Below are positions 50,117-57,935 of a stretch of DNA of 64,000 bases, one piece after another. The notes below the pieces were generated by a model. The model worked only from the letters and a program-made list of their open reading frames with translations, made no database searches and had not been told where the DNA came from. Origin of the DNA: Bryobacteraceae bacterium (GTDB taxonomy: Bacteria > Acidobacteriota > Terriglobia > Bryobacterales > Bryobacteraceae); NCBI GenBank assembly GCA_041394945.1, contig JAWKHH010000004.1, forward strand, positions 1,364,001-1,428,000, read 5' to 3'. Positions within the stretch are counted from its first letter, which is position 1; the number at the start of each line of letters is the position of its first letter. The position numbers and the translations under genes are program-made.

Positions 50117-51763
50117 ATGACAAATCGAATCTGGTTCGGAACCATAGTCGGATTGTGTTGTCTCACCGCGACGGCCCAGGAGCCGGCGCGCGTGGGCGTC
50201 GGGGTAATCGAGCGGCGGATGGCGCTCGAAGACGTCCTCAAGATGGCGCTCGGGAACAACCTGGAACTAGAGATTCAGAGGACCGAGGTGAGCAACGCCC
50301 GGCTCGCGATCGACGCCGCCCGCGGCGCTTTCGACGGAATCTTCCGTTGGCAGCCCGGCTATGAGAGGCGCAACACGCCTACCAGCTCACTGCTTTTCGG
50401 CGCGGACGGCAAGCTCGCCGAGAATTTTCACAATCAGAACTTTTCGTTCGTCCAGCGCATGCCCTGGCACGGCGGGCAGGTGCAGGCTTCGTTCAACAAC
50501 AATCGGACGGCAACCACCAATCCGTTTGTCGGGCTCAATCCGACCGTGACCTCGCAGTTCGTCATGCAGTACACGCAGCCTCTGCTGCGGAATCGCAAGA
50601 CGGACCGGGAGCGAACGGAGATCGTCGTACGGAGCAAGCAGGCGGACGTCAGCGAAGTGGATCTCGATCTGCGGGTGACCGACGTGGTTGTGCGCACCGA
50701 GATGGCGTATTGGGATCTGGTGGCGGCGCGCCAGGACGTGACGGTAAAAGCCGAAAGCGTGAGCGTGGCCCGCGAGCAGGTGGACCGCAACAAACGAATG
50801 ATCGACGCCGGCACGCTGGCCCCCGTGGAACTGGCGGCATCGGAGGCCGAACTGGCGCGGCGCGAGGACACCTACCACGCGGCTGTTGGAGTGGTGACCG
50901 AAGTGGAGAACTCGCTCAAGACGCTCATCGCCGGCGGACGCCAGGATGACATCTGGAAGGACGCGATCGTGCCCAGCGAAGAGAACACAGTGGAACGGCC
51001 GGAGAGCAACCTGAACGCCGCGGTTTCCACGGCGCTGTCCCGGCGGCGCGAACTGCGGGAGCTGACGCTGCGGAACGAGATCAACGGGACGCAGGCGGAC
51101 CTGGCGAAGGATCAGTTGAGGCCGCAGGTGAATCTCGTCGGCGCATACATCAGCACCGGGCTCGCGGGGTCCCAGGCATCGACGAGCAACCCGTTCTCCG
51201 AGGCAAACGTACTGACGGCGACGCGGCTGAACGAGCTCTCCGCGATCGCGGGATTGCCGCCGCTGCCGACGGACGGTTTCGGCTCCGGTGTGCCGACCAG
51301 CCTCGTGGGCGGATACGGGTCGGCGCTGAGCGGTCTTTTCGGCGGCAGTTATCAATCCGTGCAGGTGGGCATTTCGCTCGATTGGAACGTGCGGAACCGG
51401 GCGGCCTTATCAGCGTTGGGTCAGACTGCGGTGAACGAGCGTCGCTTGAAATTCGAGCGGGCGCGCACCGAGCAGGCGATTGAATCCCAAGTCCGCAACG
51501 CCCTGCAGGCGCTCGAGACGGCCCGGCAGCGGATCACAGCGTCGGAAGCGGCCGTGAAGGCGGCGAAGGAAAAGCTAGACAGCGAGACGCGGTTGTTTCA
51601 ATCCGGAGAGTCGACGAACTTCTTCGTATTGACGCGGCAGAACGAGTATTCGGATTCGATGCGCAGACTGGTGGTGAGCCGGCTCGAATACAACAAGGCG
51701 GTGGCGCGGCTGCACTTGGCGCTCGGCACCACGCTCGAGACGCACCAGATCAGCGTTCGATAG
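50117..51763 (+). CDS. TolC-family outer-membrane efflux channel
   Basis: 548 residues from the ATG at 50117, with a signal peptide (FGTIVGLCCLTATAQ). Two OEP repeats: long helices such as DVVVRTEMAYWDLVAARQDV and the matching C-terminal set with RALEVRNALQALETAR-type residues, here SQVRNALQALETARQRI. Trimers form the outer-membrane pore and periplasmic tunnel of the pump. Last gene of the efflux operon. Its last 14 bases overlap the end of the convergent pgsA gene. Confidence 0.93.
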   Translation: MTNRIWFGTIVGLCCLTATAQEPARVGVGVIERRMALEDVLKMALGNNLELEIQRTEVSNARLAIDAARGAFDGIFRWQPGYERRNTPTSSLLFGADGKLAENFHNQNFSFVQRMPWHGGQVQASFNNNRTATTNPFVGLNPTVTSQFVMQYTQPLLRNRKTDRERTEIVVRSKQADVSEVDLDLRVTDVVVRTEMAYWDLVAARQDVTVKAESVSVAREQVDRNKRMIDAGTLAPVELAASEAELARREDTYHAAVGVVTEVENSLKTLIAGGRQDDIWKDAIVPSEENTVERPESNLNAAVSTALSRRRELRELTLRNEINGTQADLAKDQLRPQVNLVGAYISTGLAGSQASTSNPFSEANVLTATRLNELSAIAGLPPLPTDGFGSGVPTSLVGGYGSALSGLFGGSYQSVQVGISLDWNVRNRAALSALGQTAVNERRLKFERARTEQAIESQVRNALQALETARQRITASEAAVKAAKEKLDSETRLFQSGESTNFFVLTRQNEYSDSMRRLVVSRLEYNKAVARLHLALGTTLETHQISVR

Positions 51764-52424
51764 CCTGCTCGAAAGGAGCCACGCCCGCCGCGGCGCTCCG
51801 CTTACGCTCGGCGCGCTGCCGAAGCCGTTCCTGCAGCAGGATCTCGCGGCGGCGGCGCGTCTTGACGCCCTCGTCCACTTTGCGCCAGAACTTGGCGAAG
51901 TAGGTGACGGCGGAAATAACGCTGAAGAAGACAACCACCCACAGACAGGCCATCGCGGCCGAGTGCAACTCGGCCCAGCGCATGCTGAGCATCAGTACCG
52001 AAACGGCAAGCACCTGCGAGACCATCTTCGTCTTGCCGAGGTCATTGGCCTGGATCGTATAGCCGGCGCCGGCGGCGATGCTGCGCAAGCCGGTGACGGC
52101 AAATTCGCGCCCGATGAGGAGAATGGCGATCCAGCCCGCAAGCACGCGCACCTGGACGAGTGAGATCAGCGCGGCGGAGATCAGCAGCTTGTCGGCGATG
52201 GGATCGAGGAGCGTGCCGACAGTGGTGATCTGCCCCCAGCGTCGCGCCACATAGCCGTCCAGCAGATCGGTCGCGGCGGCGGCCAAAAAAATCCCCAGCG
52301 CCAGCAACTCATTCGTAACGGCGATGTGCCCGATGTGAAACGCGAGGCTCTCCTGTACTAGTGCCGCCACCAACAGCGGCACGAAGAAGATCCGGAGAAG
52401 CGTTAGAACATTGGGCAGATTCAT
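51750..52424 (-). CDS. pgsA: CDP-diacylglycerol-glycerol-3-phosphate 3-phosphatidyltransferase
   Basis: 224 residues. CDP-alcohol phosphotransferase with the motif DLLDGYVARRWGQITTVG followed by TLLDPIADK, that is D-x2-DG-x2-AR-x8-G-x3-D-x3-D, intact. Several membrane helices. It makes phosphatidylglycerophosphate, precursor of phosphatidylglycerol. The start at 52424 (MNLPNVLTLLRI) is the standard PgsA N terminus. A long basic C-terminal tail (KTRRRREILLQERLRQRAER) is unusual. On the minus strand TTATGAT lies about 14 bases upstream, a possible -10. Confidence 0.94.
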   Translation of the reverse strand: MNLPNVLTLLRIFFVPLLVAALVQESLAFHIGHIAVTNELLALGIFLAAAATDLLDGYVARRWGQITTVGTLLDPIADKLLISAALISLVQVRVLAGWIAILLIGREFAVTGLRSIAAGAGYTIQANDLGKTKMVSQVLAVSVLMLSMRWAELHSAAMACLWVVVFFSVISAVTYFAKFWRKVDEGVKTRRRREILLQERLRQRAERKRSAAAGVAPFEQAIER

Positions 52425-52447
52425 CCGGTACCACAAATCATAACAGG

Positions 52448-53803
52448 TCAGTGAACGAGGCCGGTGGCGAATTCCCCCACGATGGCGTAGAGCGATTCGG
52501 GAACGTCGGCTTCGACGAAGCACACGTCGTCCTGCCAGTCCTCATGAATCACGCGGCCGTATTGGTGGAGCAAGTGCCGCACATTGCCCTTGGCCCCTGG
52601 CACGCGGAGGTGAACGCGCCGGACGGGGTCGACCTTGAGCAGCGCATCGATGGCTTCAGACAGGACGTCAAGCCCGGCGCTGTCGTGCGCCGAGACTGCC
52701 ACCGTGGCAGCCACGGAATCCGGTTCGAGGCCGGCATCCATCAACATCCTGGCGGCGAGTTGAGCCGTGTCGGTATTTTCCGGAAGGAGGTCCGTCTTCG
52801 TCAGTACGAGGATCTGTGGCGTGGCTTGGGAGCCGATTTCGCCCAGCACGGTTTGTACGTGGGCGATGAGCGCCGGGGCGTGCGGCGAGGCTGCGTCAAC
52901 GAGGTGGAGGATGATCGCGGCCTCGGCGGCTTCTTCGAGCGTGGCGCGAAAGGCCTTGACGAGCGTGGTGGGCAGGTTCCGGATGAAGCCGACGGTGTCG
53001 GAGAGCAGAACCCGGCGGCGGCTCGGAAGCGTGAACTGACGCACGGTGGGATCGAGCGTGGCAAACATTTTCGCGTCGGCGAGGACGCCGGCGCCCGTTA
53101 GGCGGTTGAACAGCGTCGACTTTCCGGCATTGGTGTAGCCGGCAAGCGCGACCGTGGCCAGCGGAACCGCCTGGCGCTGCATGCGCTGCACACCCCGGTG
53201 CGTGCGGACGGATTCGAGCTGTTGCCCGAGCTTCTGGATGCGGATGTGAATCCGCCGGCGGTCCGTTTCGAGCTTCGTTTCGCCGGGACCACGCGTGCCG
53301 ATCCCGCCGCCGAGACGCGACATCGCCGCGCCGCGTCCGGTGAGGCGGGGCAGCAGGTAGTTCAACTGAGCGAGTTCCACCTGCAGCTTGCCCTCGCGGG
53401 TGCGAGCCCGGCTGGCGAAGATATCGAGGATGAGCTGCGTCCGGTCGACGACCTTGCAAGGGAGGGCTTTCTCCAGGTTGCGAAGCTGGGTGGGAGTGAG
53501 GTCGCGGTCAAAAATGACGACATCGGCGCTTTCCGATTCCGCGAGTGCGGTGAGTTCCTGGAGCTTCCCGCTACCGATCAGAGTGGCGGCGTCCGGCGCG
53601 GGGCGCGCCTGCTGAACGCGCCCGCCAATCCGCGCGCCCGCGCTCGTGGCGAGAACCTCCAGTTCCTCGAGGCGAGCCTCCGCGTCGTCCCCGAGGCCGG
53701 CGGGGTCCGGACGCGGCGGCCGGCCGGTGAGGTCGATGCCTACCAACAACGCTTTCTCGCGCTGGCTGTTGGGCGAGGCGATGGGTTCGGAAGATCGAGT
53801 CAA
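52448..53803 (-). CDS. hflX: Ribosome-rescue GTPase HflX
   Basis: 451 residues. The N-terminal HflX domain (about 20-190) has GKLQELTALAESESADVVIF and the signature GGGIGTRGPGETKLETDRR. The G domain has P-loop ALAGYTNAGKSTLF, switch region ATLDPTVR, G3 LLSDTVGFI and TKTD. It splits stalled or stressed ribosomes. The C-terminal end shows the usual small beta domain. It lies six bases after hfq on the same strand, the common hfq-hflX order. Confidence 0.96.
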   Translation of the reverse strand: MTRSSEPIASPNSQREKALLVGIDLTGRPPRPDPAGLGDDAEARLEELEVLATSAGARIGGRVQQARPAPDAATLIGSGKLQELTALAESESADVVIFDRDLTPTQLRNLEKALPCKVVDRTQLILDIFASRARTREGKLQVELAQLNYLLPRLTGRGAAMSRLGGGIGTRGPGETKLETDRRRIHIRIQKLGQQLESVRTHRGVQRMQRQAVPLATVALAGYTNAGKSTLFNRLTGAGVLADAKMFATLDPTVRQFTLPSRRRVLLSDTVGFIRNLPTTLVKAFRATLEEAAEAAIILHLVDAASPHAPALIAHVQTVLGEIGSQATPQILVLTKTDLLPENTDTAQLAARMLMDAGLEPDSVAATVAVSAHDSAGLDVLSEAIDALLKVDPVRRVHLRVPGAKGNVRHLLHQYGRVIHEDWQDDVCFVEADVPESLYAIVGEFATGLVH

Positions 53804-53809
53804 TCGCGC

Positions 53810-54103
53810 TTAAGAATCAACCGCATCGCCGGCGGCGGCCGCCGCCGCATGCCCGGCGCCCGGGCCCGGCGCGGAGTGGCTGGACGGACCATGGCTCGCG
53901 CGGGACACAACCACCGTCGAAATTGCGTGTTTGAAGATCAACTGCTCCTGATTGTTCGACTCCAGTATGAGAGAGTATTTGTCGAAGCTCTTGATCCTGC
54001 CGGACAACTTCACCCCACTCATGAGGTAGATCGTGAGGAAGATGCGTTCTTTGCGAGCGCTGTTAAGAAAAGCTTCCTGGATGTTCTGGGCTGCCTTTTC
54101 CAC
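53810..54103 (-). CDS. hfq: RNA chaperone Hfq
   Basis: 97 residues from a GTG at 54103. Sm1 (QNIQEAFLNSARKERIFLTI) and Sm2 (FKHAISTV) are intact, with GVKLSGRIKSFDKYSLILES between. Hexamers pair small RNAs with mRNAs. I prefer the GTG because AAAGGA lies six bases upstream and the protein then starts like other Hfq; an ATG at 54139 would add 12 residues without a ribosome-binding site. The C-terminal tail after the core is His/Ala/Gly/Pro-rich and disordered. hflX follows. Confidence 0.94.
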   Translation of the reverse strand: MEKAAQNIQEAFLNSARKERIFLTIYLMSGVKLSGRIKSFDKYSLILESNNQEQLIFKHAISTVVVSRASHGPSSHSAPGPGAGHAAAAAAGDAVDS

Positions 54104-54219
54104 TTTGATTCCTTTCGCCCTGGGAAGATCCCGTACCATCGGGAACGCCGGCGGTCTGGACCGGCTCCTGACGGCTTCCTAGATTCTACACCACTGGGCG
54201 ACGGGAAGTTATTGGGTGA

Positions 54220-54507
54220 TTAATCGTCTTCGTCGTGAGTCTGGGCGCTGGCGCCTGGCTTGTTCGAAGCGGCCACTTGGGCGAGGTCGTGCCGCGTAAA
54301 ACGCTTGGCGGGCCCACCCGGGGACGCGACGGCAAACTCGGCGGCGGCGGCGAACTCGGACTCGATGTTGAAATCCGGTACGGCGCGCAGGCTGGGGACA
54401 CGGGCCACGCCGCTCGGGTCCACGACGCAATCCATGCCGTTTGCCATGCGGAAGCGAACTTCACACTGCTGGCGGACGGTGTATCGGCGAATGTCGTTCA
54501 GGGTCAT
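54220..54507 (-). CDS. Small hypothetical protein at the end of the lut operon
   Basis: 95 residues, no recognised family. The first half looks like a compact strand-rich unit (YTVRQQCEVRFRMANGMDCV, VDPSGVARVPSLR); the second is Ala-rich with a basic patch and an acidic tail. No signal peptide. The start codon is two bases after the stop of the outer-membrane protein gene, without a Shine-Dalgarno, so translation would be coupled. Probably a real gene because of spacing and open frame, but function is unknown. Confidence 0.6.
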   Translation of the reverse strand: MTLNDIRRYTVRQQCEVRFRMANGMDCVVDPSGVARVPSLRAVPDFNIESEFAAAAEFAVASPGGPAKRFTRHDLAQVAASNKPGASAQTHDEDD

Positions 54508-54509
54508 GT

Positions 54510-55091
54510 TTACATTACGAAGGAGAAGCCGATCGAAGCTTCGAGTTGCTTGATGGCGCCGGACTGGCCCGGGAGGTCGAACGGCTTGCCGGTCACATAT
54601 TGGCGGACGTCGAAGCGGATCAGCCACTGCGGGGAAACACGGATCTTGACGCCGCCGCCATAGTTGTAGCCGATCTTGTTGGAGCCGCCCCCCTGCGTCA
54701 CCGAGAGTCCGGGAAAGATGAAGTTGCTGAAGTGGCCCCCGCCGGCGGCAAACGGCCGCACCCGCGAGCCCTCCGGCGTGGCGTAGGCAAGGAAGTTGTA
54801 GATGCCCTGGTGAATAGCGGTGCCGGCCTCCTGCACGGGGTCGGAGTTGATCCGGAACGTGGTCCGGTTGTACGCGTAGCCCATTTCGTGGCCGAAATGC
54901 GCCCAATTATTGAGCGTCATGCGGAACCCGAATCGCCATCCGTTCTCGAGAGTCACCGGCTCGGCGCCACCCACCGTGTACGTGCCTATATCCCGACCCG
55001 ACAACCGGCTTACACCCCCGTGCGGGCCAACTTCGAACACTTGCCCGAAGGAGGCGGCCGTCAACAGGACCAGGGGTGCGAAACGATACAT
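54510..55091 (-). CDS. Outer-membrane beta-barrel protein
   Basis: 193 residues from the ATG at 55091, with a signal peptide (MYRFAPLVLLTAASFG). The rest alternates amphipathic strands ending in aromatic residues (GYAYNRTTFRI, RPFAAGGGHFSNFIF, GYNYGGGVKIRV, RFDVRQYV) and closes on a Phe-rich strand (ASIGFSFVM), typical of small OmpA/opacity-like barrels. The start overlaps the lutC stop by one base (TGATG), so it is read with the lut operon, although a link to lactate use is not known. Confidence 0.82.
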   Translation of the reverse strand: MYRFAPLVLLTAASFGQVFEVGPHGGVSRLSGRDIGTYTVGGAEPVTLENGWRFGFRMTLNNWAHFGHEMGYAYNRTTFRINSDPVQEAGTAIHQGIYNFLAYATPEGSRVRPFAAGGGHFSNFIFPGLSVTQGGGSNKIGYNYGGGVKIRVSPQWLIRFDVRQYVTGKPFDLPGQSGAIKQLEASIGFSFVM

Positions 55092-55726
55092 CACCCTACC
55101 AGTACAACATGGATCTCGCCGGGCCCGTGGACGCCACGAACGAGGATTTGCTCGATGTCGGCGGTGCGGCTGGGTCCGGTGATGAGCGCCATCGCGCTGG
55201 AGCGGCCGGCCGGCTGAGGCAGGACGGTCAGCAACTCGTCGAGCCCCGTGAGCAGCCGCGCCACGGGCGCCACCGCGACGTGGCACGGCGGCAGCAGCGA
55301 AACCAGGCGCGCCTCCTCGGCCGAGGAGATCATGACGAGCGTGCCGGTTTCGGCCAGTGCGTAGTCGGCCGAAGTGATTCCGATTGCCCGCGTAGCGCAG
55401 AGTTCGCGCAAGGCAAGGCGATCGCCGCCGGGCGTCGAGACTCCGGGGAGCCCGGTGATGCCGCACTCGACGAGGAACGGCGCCGCTGAGGCGACGGCGT
55501 CGCGGCCTTCGAGCAGCCGGGCAACATAGTTGCGGGCCTCATCTTTCGACGACGCGAAGTACGGCTTGCCATTGAGCGCCTCGAGCGCCACGGAAAAGCG
55601 GCGGACACGTTCGTCCACCGATACATCCGCGATAGCGATGCGTGGCGGGGGCGGATCCGGAATGGCCTGACCCGCTGTGCGGCCGATAGCGGCACGGATG
55701 TCCGCGAGGATGGCGGCGCGCGACAT
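55091..55726 (-). CDS. lutC: Lactate utilization protein LutC (LUD domain)
   Basis: 211 residues. LUD-domain protein, third component of the LutABC L-lactate oxidase complex. Markers: the Ala-rich N-terminal helix, ITSADYALAETGTLVMISS and the C-terminal ITGPSRTADIEQILVRGVHG, which is nearly invariant in LutC. The complex turns L-lactate into pyruvate. The start at 55726 overlaps the lutB stop by one base. Gene order lutA-lutB-lutC is standard. Confidence 0.94.
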   Translation of the reverse strand: MSRAAILADIRAAIGRTAGQAIPDPPPPRIAIADVSVDERVRRFSVALEALNGKPYFASSKDEARNYVARLLEGRDAVASAAPFLVECGITGLPGVSTPGGDRLALRELCATRAIGITSADYALAETGTLVMISSAEEARLVSLLPPCHVAVAPVARLLTGLDELLTVLPQPAGRSSAMALITGPSRTADIEQILVRGVHGPGEIHVVLVG

Positions 55727-57159
55727 CAGCGGCTCCCCTTTGCTTTTTGGCGTTCGGCCCAAAGCGCCCGGAACGGCTTCGGCGCCGGCGGCGGAAGATC
55801 CCGTTCGGAAAGCCACTTTCCTACCGGCGATTTGGCGAGGAATCCCGGAACCGAGGTCATCCAGCGGCCGTGTTCGCCGGGGAAGAACATCGCGGCGAGT
55901 TTGGTCGACAGGCGGTAGAGCCACGGGCGCGTCATCACGTATGAATAGGCGCGGAAGGCAAGGCCTTCGTACTGCCCCTCGGGACGGCCTTTCTTCGAAT
56001 CGACAACGCCGGCGCGGAGCGAGAGCAGGATCTTCGGAATCTCGATCTTCACCGGGCAGACTTCTCCGCAGGCTCCGCACAGGCTCGAGGCGAACGGAAG
56101 CCACGGATCTTGATGGACGCCGTGGAATTGCGGCGAGAGGATCGCGCCGATGGGCCCTGAGTACACCCATGGATAGTTGTGGCCGCCGATCTTGCGATAC
56201 ACCGGGCAGTGATTCAGGCAGGCGCCGCAGCGAATGCAGTACAGTGACTGGCGCTTTTCCGGGTCGGCGATGACCTTGGTCCGCCCGTTGTCGAGCAGCA
56301 GGAGGTAGAACTCCTCCGGGCCGTCGATCTCGCCCGGCCGGCGCGGCCCCGACAGGAACGATGTGTAGACGGTTAGCGGCTGGCCCGTAGCGCTGCGGCC
56401 GAGGATCTTGAGGAATGTCGCCAGGTCCTGCGCGCGGGGGATGATCTTCTCAAAGCCGGCGATGGCAACCTGGATGCGCGGAGCCGATGACGACAAGCGC
56501 GCGTTGCCTTCGTTTTCTACGATCACCACCGCGCCGGAATCCGCCACCAGGAAGTTCGCGCCGGTAATGCCCAGTTCCGCGGTGAGGAACTTCTCGCGCA
56601 GCAGACGGCGAGCGATCATCGTCTGCTTCTCGATGACCTCTTCGCGCTCCACACCGAGCTTTTCGGTGAAGATATCGGCTACGTCGTACCGGGTTTTGTG
56701 CAGCGCCGGAGCAACGATATGATACGGGCGCTCTTCGGCGAGTTGCAGGATGTACTCGCCAAGGTCGGTCTCGACGACATCGATCCCGTCTTTTTCCACC
56801 TCGTGGTTCAGTTCGATCTCTTCGCTCGTCATCGACTTCGATTTGACGATGCGCTTCACCTGCTTTTCCCGGCAGAGATTGCGCACGAAGGCGACCGCCT
56901 CAGCGGCGTCCCGGCACCATATGACTTTGCCACCGCGCGCGGTGACGTTCGCTTCGAGCTGCTCGAGGTAGTGATCGAGATTCTCGATGGTGTGGCGCTT
57001 GATGCGGTTGGCCTGCTCGCGGTACTCCTGGAAATCCGGCACCGGAGCGATGGCGGCGGCGCGCTTGTGCATCAGCCGGCCGGTGGATTCGTAGATCGCG
57101 GTCTGGAGCCGCGGGTTCGCCAGCGTCTCGTGAATCTCTTCGACAGGGATCAGTTTCAT
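55726..57159 (-). CDS. lutB: Lactate utilization iron-sulfur protein LutB
   Basis: 477 residues. An N-terminal LUD domain (IVKSKSMTSEEIELNHEVEK, ITGANFLVADSGAVVIVENE) is followed by a ferredoxin-like part with two 4Fe-4S motifs, CIRCGACLNHCP and LCGACGEVCPVK. It carries electrons within LutABC. The start at 57159 (MKLIPVEEIHETLAN) is usual for LutB and overlaps the lutA stop by one base. A longer open frame upstream in the same phase is only lutA read in another frame. Confidence 0.96.
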   Translation of the reverse strand: MKLIPVEEIHETLANPRLQTAIYESTGRLMHKRAAAIAPVPDFQEYREQANRIKRHTIENLDHYLEQLEANVTARGGKVIWCRDAAEAVAFVRNLCREKQVKRIVKSKSMTSEEIELNHEVEKDGIDVVETDLGEYILQLAEERPYHIVAPALHKTRYDVADIFTEKLGVEREEVIEKQTMIARRLLREKFLTAELGITGANFLVADSGAVVIVENEGNARLSSSAPRIQVAIAGFEKIIPRAQDLATFLKILGRSATGQPLTVYTSFLSGPRRPGEIDGPEEFYLLLLDNGRTKVIADPEKRQSLYCIRCGACLNHCPVYRKIGGHNYPWVYSGPIGAILSPQFHGVHQDPWLPFASSLCGACGEVCPVKIEIPKILLSLRAGVVDSKKGRPEGQYEGLAFRAYSYVMTRPWLYRLSTKLAAMFFPGEHGRWMTSVPGFLAKSPVGKWLSERDLPPPAPKPFRALWAERQKAKGSR

Positions 57160-57890
57160 TACTTTGTTTGCGCCAGGACTTCGGCCAGGTGGATGGCGCG
57201 GATGGGAGGCGCCTGGCGATTCAAGGCGCCCTGCAGTTGCATCAGGCAGCTCGAATCGATGGAGACAACGTGGCTTGCGCCGGTGCGGAGAATCGAATCG
57301 ATTTTGGTGCGGGCCATGCCGCCGGAGACGTCCGGAAACTTCACCGAGAACGTACCGCCGAAGCCACAGCATTCCTCCGCCGCGTCCATTTCGGCCAGCG
57401 TGAGGCCTTCCACGTTCCGCAACAGCGCGCGCGGACCATCTTTGACCCGCAGCTCGCGCAGGGCATGGCAGGAATCGTGGTACGTCACCGTGTGCGGGAA
57501 GTACGCGCCGACGTCCTCCACCTTTGCGACTTCGGTGAGGAAGGTCGAAAACTCCCAGACGCGCTTTTCGAATCCGTGTACGCGGTCGAGGAACGCCGAG
57601 TCGCCGGCGGCAAGATCGGCGTAGTGATGGCTGCACATGGACGAGCAGGAGCCGGATGGCGCCACGATATATTCGGCGTCGTCGAAGACTCGCAGGCAGT
57701 GCTCCGCCACCTGGCGCGCTTCCTCGCGATAGCCGCTGTTGAACGCCGGTTGGCCGCAACACGTCTGGTCGCGGGGAAAGTCGACCTCGTAGCCGACCCT
57801 TTCAAGGACGTCGGCGACGGCGATTCCGGCGTTGGGAAAAAGCTGGTCGACGATGCAGGTAACGAAGAGGGAAACCCGTGCGGGCACCAT
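57159..57890 (-). CDS. lutA: Lactate utilization protein LutA (CCG domains)
   Basis: 243 residues. Two cysteine-rich CCG domains, QTCCGQPAFNSGY and EECCGFGGTFSVKFPDVS, which bind non-cubane 4Fe-4S clusters, with SGSCSSMCSHHY and VTYHDSCHALREL as the other conserved blocks. First gene of lutABC. It diverges from the S9 peptidase gene across 45 bases. No GntR-type regulator is encoded nearby. Confidence 0.96.
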   Translation of the reverse strand: MVPARVSLFVTCIVDQLFPNAGIAVADVLERVGYEVDFPRDQTCCGQPAFNSGYREEARQVAEHCLRVFDDAEYIVAPSGSCSSMCSHHYADLAAGDSAFLDRVHGFEKRVWEFSTFLTEVAKVEDVGAYFPHTVTYHDSCHALRELRVKDGPRALLRNVEGLTLAEMDAAEECCGFGGTFSVKFPDVSGGMARTKIDSILRTGASHVVSIDSSCLMQLQGALNRQAPPIRAIHLAEVLAQTK

Positions 57891-57935
57891 CGTATTATCG
57901 CGCGGCCGGCGCTGGGACGCTACAATCGCAGGTAT

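Noticed and set aside
57168..57935. Upstream extension of the S9 peptidase frame through the lutA region
   Set aside because: It is antisense to lutA, and the signal peptide begins at 57936, so the real start is there.
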